DNA of 64,000 nt from Lutibacter sp. (GCF_030692605.1 NZ_JAUYUD010000041.1:1-64000), one strand, 5' to 3'. Positions 49,755-60,766 are shown, counted from the stretch's first letter. Program-made: numbers and translations. Notes: generated by a model not told the origin, from the letters alone.

Positions 49755-52135
49755 TAATTCCTTAATTTAATTTTTATTGTTTTTTCTAAAGGTTTGTTAA
49801 CTGTAATTAGAATTGCAACTGTTTTATTTTCGTTATTCCAAGTAAAATTAAACCCCTTCACTTTTTTTGGTTTTTTTGAAATATTATGAATGATTAAATT
49901 AATTTCTTTGGAAGAAAATTTATAATTAATCCCCATTTTTTGTTCAATTTCAATTTCTAAACAGTTATTCTTGAATTTACTTTCAAAATGTAAAATTTCA
50001 TACATTCCTTTTTCAAATGCATTTGGAGTTTCTCCATCGTCATGGTATAATTTATCTTCACTTTCAACAACGCTTTCATCAAAATAAAAATGTAAATCGA
50101 AATTGTTTAAATTATACAGTGTTGTATTTTGAATGGATTTTATCATTGGAATAAAAGATCCTCCACGCACATAGGTTGGAATACTTTCTTCAACTAAATT
50201 AACCGTCATACTTTTTCCTCCTGCCACTTTTTCATCGGTGTAAAAATTAAACCAATTTGCATTTACTGGAAAAGTAACTTCTTGCTCTTTTATACCCGAT
50301 TTCACCACTGGACTAACCAATATATTTGTTCCCCATAAATACGTTTTATCGGTGTTATAAATTTCATCATCCAATTCGTCTTCAAAAAATAATGGACGCA
50401 TTAACGGTGTTCCGTTTTGACTATTTTCAAAAGCCAACGTATAATTATAAGGTAACATTTTATACCTTAACTCAATCGATTTTTTCGCAAGTGCTTTCGT
50501 TTTTTCTTCTCTAAAAATTGGTTCGCTTGGCACATCTTCTTGTGCGTGTGGTCTGTAAATTGGCTGAAAAACACCATATTGCAACCATCGTGTATATAAT
50601 TCATCGTCCAAATTTGCACCTGCAAAACCACCTAAATCGGAATGCATATAACCCATTCCTTGCATTCCCATTTGCAACGCAATTTCAACTTGTGATTGCA
50701 GACCTCCCCAACTTCGACTAACATCTCCAGACCACGGAATTAAACCAAATTGCTGCGATCCAGAGTAACCTGCACGCATTAAAATAAAAGATCGTTGATT
50801 CGGAAAATGTTCTTTATAACCATCTGCAATTAATTTTGCCCAATAGTGTCCGTAAACATTATGAACCTCGTCTGCCGTTCCCGTTGCGTGTAATAAATCT
50901 GAAGGATGTACTTCTGGTTCTCCTAAATCTCCCCACCAACCTGCAACACCATAATCTGTAAATTTTTTATAAATATCCCAAAACCATTGTTTTCCTTCTG
51001 GTTTAAAAATGTCAATTATTCCTGTATTTCCAAAGTAAAAATCGTATGTATAAGGTTTCCCTTCTTTTGTTTTACCTAAAATATCCTTTTCTACTGCTTC
51101 ATTCCATTTTGATGAAGTTGTTAATACAAAAGGTTCTGTAATTAAAACCGTTTTTACACCTTTCAATTTTAAATAATCAATCATTTTTTTTGGGTCTGGA
51201 AACGAATCTTTATCAAATTCAAAATTCCCCATAGTTCCTTTAATATCTTTTCCAAACCAATATAAATCCAGAATTATAGCATCAACAGGAATTTTTTCAT
51301 CTATAAATTTATCAATTGTATTAATTACTTCTTTTTGAGAATGATACCCAAATCTGCTCGAAAAATTACCTAACGCCCAACGCGGAATTAAAGGTTGTCT
51401 TCCTGTTAAATAGGTATATTCAGAAACTAAATCGTTCCAATTATCGGCCGCAATTACTTGATAAACTTTTCTTCCACTTATAGTTTCATACGTTAATGTA
51501 TTGTTCTTTTTACTATCTAAATCTAAAAATCCGATTGGCTCATTGTCGAAATGAATTGCATATTTTTTTGATGAAAAAACCAATGGCATTGTGTAATTCA
51601 TTAATTCGGAATGCGTTTCGTAACCGTAATGAGCTTTATTGTACAATTCCAATTTGTACCCTCTTCTATTCATTCCTAAAGCGCGAGCTCCACCGCCATA
51701 TAAAATTTCTTCAGAAGTTAAATTAAAATCTATTACTTCATTATCTTCATTTTTTATATATCCTTTTCTTTCAGAAATTAAAAACTTGTTTTTATATGAA
51801 TAGAAAATTTGAAAAGGACTTTTAGTAATTTGAACAGAAATTCCGGAGGTAATTATTTGAATTGAATTCTCATTCTCCAAAATTTTAAACTTATCTTCAA
51901 TAGGTTTTAAAACTACTGCGTGTGAGATTGGATTGAATATTTCTCCATTTGGAATAAATGAAGTTTCAATAATTTGATTAGAATAGGATTGAATACGATA
52001 AAAACCGTCGGTTGTTTTAATTGCTACATAACCGTCTTTTTCCACTAAACTTATAAACTCACGATCTTTATTTTGGGCATTTAAAGAAACCCCAATTTGT
52101 AGTAATAAAAAAAAATAGGTTTTGATAAAATTCAT
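49754..52135 (-). CDS. GH31 alpha-glucosidase
   Basis: DAIILDLYWFGKDIKGTMGNFEFD; GWWGDLGEPEVHPSD; MQGMGYMHSDLGGFAG; YRPHAQEDVPSEP. Confidence 0.95.
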   Translation of the reverse strand: MNFIKTYFFLLLQIGVSLNAQNKDREFISLVEKDGYVAIKTTDGFYRIQSYSNQIIETSFIPNGEIFNPISHAVVLKPIEDKFKILENENSIQIITSGISVQITKSPFQIFYSYKNKFLISERKGYIKNEDNEVIDFNLTSEEILYGGGARALGMNRRGYKLELYNKAHYGYETHSELMNYTMPLVFSSKKYAIHFDNEPIGFLDLDSKKNNTLTYETISGRKVYQVIAADNWNDLVSEYTYLTGRQPLIPRWALGNFSSRFGYHSQKEVINTIDKFIDEKIPVDAIILDLYWFGKDIKGTMGNFEFDKDSFPDPKKMIDYLKLKGVKTVLITEPFVLTTSSKWNEAVEKDILGKTKEGKPYTYDFYFGNTGIIDIFKPEGKQWFWDIYKKFTDYGVAGWWGDLGEPEVHPSDLLHATGTADEVHNVYGHYWAKLIADGYKEHFPNQRSFILMRAGYSGSQQFGLIPWSGDVSRSWGGLQSQVEIALQMGMQGMGYMHSDLGGFAGANLDDELYTRWLQYGVFQPIYRPHAQEDVPSEPIFREEKTKALAKKSIELRYKMLPYNYTLAFENSQNGTPLMRPLFFEDELDDEIYNTDKTYLWGTNILVSPVVKSGIKEQEVTFPVNANWFNFYTDEKVAGGKSMTVNLVEESIPTYVRGGSFIPMIKSIQNTTLYNLNNFDLHFYFDESVVESEDKLYHDDGETPNAFEKGMYEILHFESKFKNNCLEIEIEQKMGINYKFSSKEINLIIHNISKKPKKVKGFNFTWNNENKTVAILITVNKPLEKTIKIKLRN

Positions 52136-53101
52136 TTATTCGTTTTTTAGTAAAAATTGAACAGGAATTTTAAATCGTTGATTCCAAGAATTCTCAGAAT
52201 GGTCGTGTCCTTCAAATTTCATATTTTGAGCATTTGTTAGGTCAAATCCTTTAGATTTAAGCACTTCATCTACTCGATGTTGATATGGTAAATAATACTC
52301 ATCTAAGGTATTTGTACCATAATCAAAGTAAATTTTATGCGTTTTTGGCGAAGGTAATTTTTGAGTTAAATAGGTAAAGAAAGTTTCTGGAATTGGACTA
52401 TTATCTTGTGGCATAAATCCAATCCAATGTGTAGATAAACATGCTGCTCCTCCAAATATTTGAGGATATTCGCACAACGCATACATTGAAATTAAGCCTC
52501 CCATACTTGAACCAGAAATAAATGTATTTTCGGCATTTGTAAAAACAGAAAAATTACTATCAATAAATGGTTTTACCTCTTCAACAATAAACTTTAAATA
52601 ATTGTCTGATTGTAATCCTTTAAAATCGGTACCAAATTGTTTTTCCGTAGTTTTATAAATTGAATCTTTAAATTTTTGAGGTAATAAATCAAATGGTTTT
52701 TGCGGATAATAATCAGAGTGTCTAATATCTGAATGATTCCAAATTGCAACCACAATACAATTTCTAATTTTTGATGAATCTATTAAGCTTCCAATAATTT
52801 CATCAACTTTCCATTCTTGTTTATTCCAAGTTGTTTCGGCATCAAACAACATTTGACCGTCGTGCATATATAGTACAGCGTACTTTTTATTTTCGGAATA
52901 ATTAACAGGCAACCAAACATCTACATTTCTAGCTCTCACATATTGAGAAGGAAAATTTATAATACTTTTAATAGTACCTGATTCTAAATTACCTTTATAA
53001 TCTGTTACTACAATTCCTGTTTTTTCTACACTTTTTACATGCATTTTTTTACAAGAATACAACAATCCTAGAAGACTAAATAAAATACATAACCGTTTCA
53101 T
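52136..53101 (-). CDS. Alpha/beta hydrolase, putative esterase (esterase D / enterochelin esterase-like) lipoprotein
   Basis: Lipobox LLYSC; AVLYMHDGQMLFD; FISGSSMGGLISMYAL; FEGHDHSENSWNQR. Confidence 0.88.
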   Translation of the reverse strand: MKRLCILFSLLGLLYSCKKMHVKSVEKTGIVVTDYKGNLESGTIKSIINFPSQYVRARNVDVWLPVNYSENKKYAVLYMHDGQMLFDAETTWNKQEWKVDEIIGSLIDSSKIRNCIVVAIWNHSDIRHSDYYPQKPFDLLPQKFKDSIYKTTEKQFGTDFKGLQSDNYLKFIVEEVKPFIDSNFSVFTNAENTFISGSSMGGLISMYALCEYPQIFGGAACLSTHWIGFMPQDNSPIPETFFTYLTQKLPSPKTHKIYFDYGTNTLDEYYLPYQHRVDEVLKSKGFDLTNAQNMKFEGHDHSENSWNQRFKIPVQFLLKNE

Positions 53102-53105
53102 TGTC

Positions 53106-54965
53106 TTAGATTTTTGTAGTTAAAACAAGTACACCCTTTGCATTTAGATTTAATGAATTTCCCCAACTAAAAGTTTCTCCTGTATCAATATTTTTTACCA
53201 GTTTACCCTTTAAACCAACTTCTTCAAATCTGTTTAAATCAATACTAACTTCATCATTTTTGGTTAAAATAACAGTTACTATTTCATCGTCCAAAATTCT
53301 AAACAATACATATACCCCATTGTCCGGTGCAAAATGAATGGTTTTACCTTGATGGATAGCTTTGCTATATTTACGATAATTTAATAGCTTTTTTAAATAC
53401 AATTGCATTTCCAATTGCTTGTCTGTTAATCCTTTTCCAGTAAATGCGTTTACCTTATCGTCTTTCCATCCACCTGGAAAATCGGTTCTTCTTAATCCAT
53501 CATCACCAGGTTTGGCACTATTTTCAATCAATACTTCAGTTCCATAATACAATTGAGGAATTCTTGGCAATACAAGCAAATAACCCAATGCCATTTTGGT
53601 ATTTACCACATTTTCTTTTAATTGGGTGAAAATTCGATCCATATCATGGTTGTCTGGAAAAATCATAATCGTACTTGGATTATGGTAATAAAAATCATTT
53701 GCCAATCCTTCATACATTTTTACAAACCCAGTCCCCCAAGTTTCCTTTTCATTTAACCCATCAACAATTAATTTTTGCATAGCAAAATCCATCGTAGAGG
53801 ATAAATTAGAATCATAACCATCTTTATTTTTTGCTCCATCTTGCCAATAACCAATAAGTAATGGGTTAAGGCTCCATTCCTCACCAACTATGCTAAAATT
53901 TGGATATTCATTCATAATAGCGCCTGCCCATTTAGACATAAATTGTTTATCGGAATACGGATAGGTATCTTGCCGAATACCGCCCAAATCCAGTGTTTCT
54001 ATCCACCAAATACTATTTTGAATCAGGTACGTTGCTAAAAATTGATTTTTTTGGTTCAAATCAGGCATTGTTGGTACAAACCAACCATCGTTCATTAAAT
54101 TTTTATCTTTAATGGAAGCGTAATTATCTTGATTGGTAGTACGTCTATGATTTGTAGTTATTAATTTTCCCTTCAAAAATTGGTCTTGATAATTTATCCA
54201 ATTATTATAAGGTAAATCTTTCATCCACCAATGTTCGCTCCCAATATGGTTTGCCACTTGATCCATAATTAATTTTAACCCGTTCTCTTTCGATTTTTGG
54301 CTCAATTGTATGTATTCATTTAATGTTCCAAAACGTGGGTCAACCTCATAAAAATCAGTCATTGCATACCCATGATATGATTGTGATTTCATATCATTTG
54401 TTAACACAGGAGTTGGCCAAATGGCTGTAAATCCCATTTCACTTATATAGTTTAGTTTATTGGTAATACCAACAATATCCCCACCATGTCTTGCATAATC
54501 ATGGGTTCTATCAATTTTCTGTTCATTTAAACCTTTTACTGCATCGTTAGCTTCATTTCCATTTACAAATCGATCTGGCGTAATTAAATAAACCACATCT
54601 GAACTGTTAAAACCTTCCCTTTTCTCAGAATTTATGTCTCTTTTCTTTAATTCATAATTTACCGAAAAATTATTTCGTTTTCCTTTTTTTGAAAAGTCTA
54701 TTTTAAAAATTCCAACTGCTGCTTTTGAAAAATCAACTGTTAAAAATAGATAGTTAGGGTTTTCGGCCTTAACAACATTTTTTAACAACACACTTTCATT
54801 TTTTATAGAAGGTGTAAATTCACTAATATTTTTTCCATAAACAAGAAGTTCAACCTGATTATGTTTCATACCAGCCCACCAATATGGGGGTTCAATTTTT
54901 TCAATTTGTTGCCCACGAATGGTTAACCCAACAAATAATAAAAAAAGAAAACTACTATTTTTCAT
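53106..54965 (-). CDS. GH13 cyclomaltodextrinase/neopullulanase-like (SusA-type); ORF track start 55013, proposed start 54965
   Basis: MKNSSFLFLLFVGLTIRGQQ signal peptide; IEPPYWWAGMKHNQVELLVYG N-domain; LIMDQVANHIGSEHWW, LGGIRQDTYPYSD, VGEEWS, FPDNHDMDRIF. Confidence 0.94.
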   Translation of the reverse strand: MKNSSFLFLLFVGLTIRGQQIEKIEPPYWWAGMKHNQVELLVYGKNISEFTPSIKNESVLLKNVVKAENPNYLFLTVDFSKAAVGIFKIDFSKKGKRNNFSVNYELKKRDINSEKREGFNSSDVVYLITPDRFVNGNEANDAVKGLNEQKIDRTHDYARHGGDIVGITNKLNYISEMGFTAIWPTPVLTNDMKSQSYHGYAMTDFYEVDPRFGTLNEYIQLSQKSKENGLKLIMDQVANHIGSEHWWMKDLPYNNWINYQDQFLKGKLITTNHRRTTNQDNYASIKDKNLMNDGWFVPTMPDLNQKNQFLATYLIQNSIWWIETLDLGGIRQDTYPYSDKQFMSKWAGAIMNEYPNFSIVGEEWSLNPLLIGYWQDGAKNKDGYDSNLSSTMDFAMQKLIVDGLNEKETWGTGFVKMYEGLANDFYYHNPSTIMIFPDNHDMDRIFTQLKENVVNTKMALGYLLVLPRIPQLYYGTEVLIENSAKPGDDGLRRTDFPGGWKDDKVNAFTGKGLTDKQLEMQLYLKKLLNYRKYSKAIHQGKTIHFAPDNGVYVLFRILDDEIVTVILTKNDEVSIDLNRFEEVGLKGKLVKNIDTGETFSWGNSLNLNAKGVLVLTTKI

Positions 54966-55020
54966 CTTTGTACTGTTTTGTAACATAAATTCTCGTTTGT
55001 ACGGAAATGACAATTATAAA

Positions 55021-57327
55021 TTAAACTTCAACCAATTGATTTGACGGAACTGTAATTGGTTTATTATTTACAATTAATTTCAGTTCTTTTCCTGATTCAT
55101 TTAAGAATTTACAATCTGTTTGACTTTTATAAACTTTAATAATGGTACCTCTAAAATTAATAGTAAAAGAATACGATTTCCATTCAGCTGGAATTTGAGG
55201 ATTAAAGCTTAAAATACCATCTTCCCAAACGCGCATTCCACCAAAACCTTGTACAACAGCCATCCAAGTACCTGCCATACTTGTAATGTGGCAACCTTCG
55301 TGTACTTCGTGGTTGTAATCATCTAAATCTAAACGAGCTGTTCGTAAATATTGTTCATACGCTTTTGGCATTCTATCAATAGATGCAGCTAAAATTGAAT
55401 GTACACAAGGTGATAATGACGATTCGTGAACAGTTAAAGGTTCGTAAAAGTCGAAATGTCGTTCTAATTCTTCTTTGCCAAATCTGTTTTCGAACAAGAA
55501 CATTCCTTGCAAAACATCGGCTTGTTTTATGTAACATGAACGAAGAATTCTATCCCATGACCATTTTTGATTGATTGGCCGTTCAGATTTTAACAAATTG
55601 GCAACTGGAATTAATTCTTTATCTAAAAAGCTATCTTGTTGCAAATACACATTTTTTTCTTCACTAAACGGAAAATACATTCCATCAGCCACTTTTAACC
55701 ATTCACTTATTTCTTGTACTGTTAAATTAGTTTTATCAAGTATACGCTTATAATCATTTTTATATTCACTTTTAACTTTATGAATACTTTCAACAGCATA
55801 TTCAATACACCATTTTGCCAAATAATTAGTGTAAAAGTTATTGTTTACATTATTTTCATATTCATTTGGTCCGGTTACTCCAAGAATTACATATTTCCTT
55901 TTTAATTCAGAAAAATTAGCTCTTTGATGCCAAAACCGGGCAACCCCAATCATAACTTCTAATCCATATTTTGGAACGTATTCAAAATCTTGGGTGAAAT
56001 TTACATAGTTGTAAATACCATAAATCATTGCACCATTTCTATGAATTTCTTCAAAGGTTATTTCCCATTCGTTATGACATTCTTCGCCGTTCATTGTAAC
56101 CATCGGATACAATGCAGCTCCGTTTTTAAAACCTAATTTTGAAGCATTTTCAATGGCTTTTTCTAAATGATTGTAGCGATAAAGCAATAAATTTTTTGCA
56201 ACACTTGCATCTTTAGTTGCCATATAAAATGGTATACAATACGCCTCAGTATCCCAATAGGTACTTCCTCCATATTTTTCACCCGTAAAGCCTTTTGGAC
56301 CAATATTTAAGCGTGCATCTGTACCCAAATAGGTTTGATTTAATTGAAAAATATTAAATCTTATTCCTTGCTGCGCTTTTATATCGCCTTCAATAATTAT
56401 ATCGGCTGTTTTCCATATTTCTTTCCATGCATTTACTTGAGATTGTAATAAAGCTTCAAAACCAATTTCTTTAGCCATTTGCACATTTTTTATGCCAACA
56501 GCTAAAAGTTCTTCATTTTTATAGTTTAAAGAACTTACATAACTACCAAATTTATAAATTGTAGCCGTTTCTCCTTTATTTACTTTTAAATTGTATGAAT
56601 AAGTGAGTTTTTTTTCTTCTACGAGGTTAGTTTGAGAAACTTCGACCTTTGTATTATTAATGGCAAAAGAAACTTGCATTGCAGTTGCAACGTAGAATTC
56701 CGTTTTTAAGGTTTTTGCTAAAATACTCCCATTATTTTGACCTTCGACAATTTTCAAGGTTTCCCAAAAATGTTCATCGTAATTTGAATCTTCATTTACA
56801 ATTCCAGCATCTAAATAAGGTGAAAATATAATTTCTCCTGAAAAATTTAATGCTTTCACTGAATATTCTATTGCACCAACTTCATCATATTTTACACTTA
56901 TAAAACGTTTAGTTGTTACTTGAATATTTTCACCTGCTGGAAGAATTGCATTGAAAGAACGACTTAACCACCCTTCTTTCATATTTAATTCTCTTCTAAA
57001 ATTGGAAACTTTACAACTATTTAAATCAAGGCTTGTTTGATTGATTTGAATGTGAATTCCAATCCAATTTGGTGCATTTAACACTTTCGCAAAGTACTCT
57101 GGATAACCATTTTTCCACCATCCAACTCTTGTTTTATCTGGATAATAAATACCTCCAATATAACTTCCTTGAAAAGTTTTTCCAGAATAATCTTCTTCAA
57201 AATTGGCTCGTTGCCCCATAGATCCATTACCAATACTAAACAAACTTTCAGATGCTTTTACATTATCAACATCAAAGCCTTCTTCAATCACAGACCATTC
57301 ATTTGCAATTATATAATTCTTATTCAT
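55021..57327 (-). CDS. GH65 maltose phosphorylase (kojibiose/maltose phosphorylase family)
   Basis: FSIGNGSMGQRANFEEDYSGKTFQGSYIGGIYYPD; GGSTYWDTEAYCIPFYMATKD; GVTGPNEYENNVNNNFYTNYLA. Confidence 0.95.
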   Translation of the reverse strand: MNKNYIIANEWSVIEEGFDVDNVKASESLFSIGNGSMGQRANFEEDYSGKTFQGSYIGGIYYPDKTRVGWWKNGYPEYFAKVLNAPNWIGIHIQINQTSLDLNSCKVSNFRRELNMKEGWLSRSFNAILPAGENIQVTTKRFISVKYDEVGAIEYSVKALNFSGEIIFSPYLDAGIVNEDSNYDEHFWETLKIVEGQNNGSILAKTLKTEFYVATAMQVSFAINNTKVEVSQTNLVEEKKLTYSYNLKVNKGETATIYKFGSYVSSLNYKNEELLAVGIKNVQMAKEIGFEALLQSQVNAWKEIWKTADIIIEGDIKAQQGIRFNIFQLNQTYLGTDARLNIGPKGFTGEKYGGSTYWDTEAYCIPFYMATKDASVAKNLLLYRYNHLEKAIENASKLGFKNGAALYPMVTMNGEECHNEWEITFEEIHRNGAMIYGIYNYVNFTQDFEYVPKYGLEVMIGVARFWHQRANFSELKRKYVILGVTGPNEYENNVNNNFYTNYLAKWCIEYAVESIHKVKSEYKNDYKRILDKTNLTVQEISEWLKVADGMYFPFSEEKNVYLQQDSFLDKELIPVANLLKSERPINQKWSWDRILRSCYIKQADVLQGMFLFENRFGKEELERHFDFYEPLTVHESSLSPCVHSILAASIDRMPKAYEQYLRTARLDLDDYNHEVHEGCHITSMAGTWMAVVQGFGGMRVWEDGILSFNPQIPAEWKSYSFTINFRGTIIKVYKSQTDCKFLNESGKELKLIVNNKPITVPSNQLVEV

Positions 57328-57331
57328 TTTC

Positions 57332-57988
57332 TTATTTCATTACATTTTTTAAAAAATCCATTGTAAAGCCAGCAGTATCTTTTAACACATACGTAGCTTT
57401 ACCTAATAATTCGGCATCACCAATACCAATACTTATCATTTTTGCAGCATTTGCAGCTTCAACACCAGCAATGGCATCTTCTACAACAACACAATTCTCT
57501 GGTTTCATATTTAATTTTTTTGCTCCAATTAAAAATACTTCAGGATCTGGTTTTGCTTTTGAAACATCATTTCCATCAACAATAGCAGTAAATCTATTTA
57601 AAAGACCCACTTTTTCTAAAATTAATGGTGCATTTTTACTTGCTGAACCTAAAGCATATTTTATATTATTGGCATCTAAATAATCTAACAAATTAGTAAT
57701 ACTTGGTAAAATTTCGTCAGCCGTCATTTTATTTACAAACTCCAAATATTCTAAATTTTTTGAAATTAGGAGTTTTAATTTTTCTTCTTCAGATAGGGTT
57801 ACTTTTCCTATTTCTAATAAAATTTCTAACGATCTAACTCTACTAACTCCTTTTAATAATTCATTGTGTTCTTCAGTAAAAACAAAACCTAATGAATCTG
57901 CCAAATTTTTCCATGCTAAAAAATGATACTTCGCAGTATCTACTATTACACCATCTAAATCAAATATAAATGCTATTTCCTTTTTCAT
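57332..57988 (-). CDS. pgmB: Beta-phosphoglucomutase
   Basis: AFIFDLDGVIVDTAKYHFLAWKNLADSLGF; LGSASKNAPLILEKVGL; KPDPEVFLIGAKKL; VVEDAIAGVEAANAA. Confidence 0.95.
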   Translation of the reverse strand: MKKEIAFIFDLDGVIVDTAKYHFLAWKNLADSLGFVFTEEHNELLKGVSRVRSLEILLEIGKVTLSEEEKLKLLISKNLEYLEFVNKMTADEILPSITNLLDYLDANNIKYALGSASKNAPLILEKVGLLNRFTAIVDGNDVSKAKPDPEVFLIGAKKLNMKPENCVVVEDAIAGVEAANAAKMISIGIGDAELLGKATYVLKDTAGFTMDFLKNVMK

Positions 57989-57990
57989 TT

Positions 57991-59337
57991 TTAATTATTT
58001 GCAATAAGTACAGTGTCATCAACATCTTTTACTTTTGTTACTAAGGCTGCTGCAATTAATAAAGAAACTCCACTAATTATTAATGCAAATATTGGGTTTC
58101 CACCATATAAATATTTAACCATTAAACCGCCAATTAATGCATTGATTATTTGTGGCAAAACAATAAAGAAGTTAAATATCCCCATATAAACACCCATTTT
58201 TTTAGCCGGTATTGAACCTGCTAAAATGGCATACGGCATGGCTAAAATACTTGCCCAGGCAATTCCAATTCCGAACATTGATAAGAATAACCAGTTTTCA
58301 TTTGGCACAAAATAAATAGAAATAAGACCTAATCCTCCGCATATTAATCCAATTGCATAGGTCATTTTTCTACCTATTTTTTTAGCAATCGCTGGTAAAA
58401 AGAAAGCATACACTGCTGAAACAGCATTGTAAACACCGAAAAGTATTCCAACCCAATCACCAGCTACTTGGTAAGCATCACCGTGATCATCTAATGATAA
58501 ACCGTACACATGATGAGCAATTGCTGGAGTTGAAAACACCCACATGCCGAATAATCCGAACCATGAGAAAAATTGAACTGAGCTCAATTGTTTCATTGTT
58601 AGCGGCATTTTCTTAAAATCAGTGAAAATATCAAGTAAACTAGATTCTTTCTCATCTTCTTGTTCTTCATCCTTACTAAACTGAGCAATTTCATCAGGAG
58701 AATATTCTTTGGTTGTAAATACCGTTATTAATATACTTCCAACCAAAACTAATGCCCCTATTATAAAAGACAGTAATAAATTTGTTGGCACTTCACCAGG
58801 TTGAGCTTCATTTAAAACTCCGAACCAGTTTGTTAAAACATAGGGTAGCCAAGAACCTATTACAGCACCAATTCCTATTAATACTGTTTGAATACTGAAC
58901 CCAAGGGTTCTTTGATCTGAAGGTAAAACATCCGCAACTAACGCTCTAAATGGTTCCATTGCTACATTAAATGAAGCATCCATAATCATAAGCATCCCAG
59001 CTCCTACCCATAATGCGGGTAAAAAAGCCGTAAACATATCAGCATTTGGCATTAAAACTAAACCCATTGATGCTAACAATGCTCCACTCAAAAAATAGGG
59101 GCGTCTTCTTCCTAATCTAGTCCAAGTTCTATCACTATAATAACCAATAATGGGTTGAACAATTAAGCCTGTTAAGGGTGCTACAATCCAAAACCAAGAT
59201 AATTCGTGAACATCGGCACCAAAAATTTGTAAAATTCTACTTGCGTTTGCATTTTGTAGTGCAAAGCCCATTTGAATTCCAAGAAATCCGAAACTTAAGT
59301 TCCAAATATCCCAGAAACCTAGTTTCCGTTTTTCCAT
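57991..59337 (-). CDS. MFS transporter (sucrose/maltose transporter-like, SLC45-type)
   Basis: LGFWDIWNLSFGFLGIQMGFALQNANASRILQIFGAD, GLIVQPIIGYYSDRTWTRLGRRRPYFLSGA. Confidence 0.93.
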   Translation of the reverse strand: MEKRKLGFWDIWNLSFGFLGIQMGFALQNANASRILQIFGADVHELSWFWIVAPLTGLIVQPIIGYYSDRTWTRLGRRRPYFLSGALLASMGLVLMPNADMFTAFLPALWVGAGMLMIMDASFNVAMEPFRALVADVLPSDQRTLGFSIQTVLIGIGAVIGSWLPYVLTNWFGVLNEAQPGEVPTNLLLSFIIGALVLVGSILITVFTTKEYSPDEIAQFSKDEEQEDEKESSLLDIFTDFKKMPLTMKQLSSVQFFSWFGLFGMWVFSTPAIAHHVYGLSLDDHGDAYQVAGDWVGILFGVYNAVSAVYAFFLPAIAKKIGRKMTYAIGLICGGLGLISIYFVPNENWLFLSMFGIGIAWASILAMPYAILAGSIPAKKMGVYMGIFNFFIVLPQIINALIGGLMVKYLYGGNPIFALIISGVSLLIAAALVTKVKDVDDTVLIANN

Positions 59338-59579
59338 AAAAAAGTATTAATATATTAATATCAAACAGGCTAATATAACCTATTTAATTTTTGTGAAGTG
59401 TGAAATATAGTAGATGTAAAATTGCTTTTACTCTACAAATATATAAATTAAAATTACTATTTTTTACTTTTTTGAACTGAAAAAAAAGTAATGACTTTAT
59501 CGAAGTCAGTACTATAACCTTTGCGTAAGTCTCAAATTTTAACAACTTTTTTTATGAGTAAAATGAATAAATCAATTTA

Positions 59580-60602
59580 TCAGTTTATTTGTGTTGAATT
59601 CCTAACTTTCAGGTCTGGAGAAATAACCACTTTTTGAAACTCTAAATTTCCTTCAGTTTCAATTCTATCAATGAGCAATTCTGCTGCTTGTTTCCCCATT
59701 AAAAATCCGTGTTGCTCTACAGATGATAACGATGGGGAAGTAAACTCAGAAATTAAACCACTTGTAAAACCTATTATTGCTAAATCTTTTGGTACGTTTA
59801 ACCCTCTTTCTTTAGCTATTTTTAAAGCAGTAGCAGCGTAAATTTCATTAACAGCTAAAATAGCATCTGGTGGATTTGTTACAAAAAGAACTTTTTTAAT
59901 TTGTTCATAGGTGTTTAATTTTTCATCAATTTTAAAAATTAAAGAATCATCAATTTCAATATTATTACTTTTTAATGCTTTTTTAAAACCTTCTTTTCTT
60001 AAAGAACCAACTGAAACATAATCTTTTGTGGTAATTAGGGCTATTCTTTTAGCTCCTAATTCTATTAAATGATTTGTTGCTTTAAACGCACCTCCTACAT
60101 CATCTATAATTACCTTATCACACTCTAATTCTTCTATTATTCTGTCAAACAAAACTAATGGGAAATCATCTTTCAATAGTGCTTCAAAATGATGATAATT
60201 TTGTAATTCTTGTGTTTCTCTGGACAATGAAACAATTAAACCATCTACACTTCCGTTGGTTAGAACACCAATATTAGAAACTTCTTTTTGAAAAGATTCG
60301 TTGGAAATACAAACCATAACTGAATACCCTTTTTCATTTGCATATTTTTCAATTCCCTCTATTACCGTAGAGAAAAAATGATGTACAATTTCTGGAATAA
60401 TTACTCCAATTACTGAGGTTCTTTGATTACGAAGCTGTAACGCTAAACTATTTGGTTTATAATTGTAATAATCTGCAAAAGCCTTAATTTTAGACCTTGT
60501 TTCTTCACTTATTTCATGACTATCTTTTAACGCTTTTGAAACCGTGGATATAGACACACCAAATTCTTTTGCAATATTCTTTAAGGTAATTCTAGGTTTC
60601 AT
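59580..60602 (-). CDS. LacI family transcriptional regulator
   Basis: ITLKNIAKEFGVSISTVSKALKDSHEISEETRSKI HTH; periplasmic-binding-like effector domain. Confidence 0.96.
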   Translation of the reverse strand: MKPRITLKNIAKEFGVSISTVSKALKDSHEISEETRSKIKAFADYYNYKPNSLALQLRNQRTSVIGVIIPEIVHHFFSTVIEGIEKYANEKGYSVMVCISNESFQKEVSNIGVLTNGSVDGLIVSLSRETQELQNYHHFEALLKDDFPLVLFDRIIEELECDKVIIDDVGGAFKATNHLIELGAKRIALITTKDYVSVGSLRKEGFKKALKSNNIEIDDSLIFKIDEKLNTYEQIKKVLFVTNPPDAILAVNEIYAATALKIAKERGLNVPKDLAIIGFTSGLISEFTSPSLSSVEQHGFLMGKQAAELLIDRIETEGNLEFQKVVISPDLKVRNSTQIN

Positions 60603-60750
60603 TTTATTTTTAATTTCTGCTTTACAAATATAACTTTTCTAATTAAAATTGACTCTTTTCCATTTAACAATTCCTTTTTTATGCGTTTAAAACAGTAAAA
60701 ATGATCAAATAACTGTTTTGATCTTAAATAAACAAAAAAAAAAGCAAACC

Positions 60751-60766
60751 ACTCCAACGTTTGAGT
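60751..60766. promoter_or_regulatory. Candidate LacI-family operator 1: ACTCCAACGTTTGAGT
   Basis: 16-bp palindrome with AACGTT core and one mismatched symmetric pair. Confidence 0.6.

Noticed and set aside
59492-59508. TGACTT-TATCG-AAGTCA hairpin between lacI and the MFS gene
   Set aside because: Six-base arms and no clear T-run; could be a weak terminator for lacI but not distinguishable from chance.
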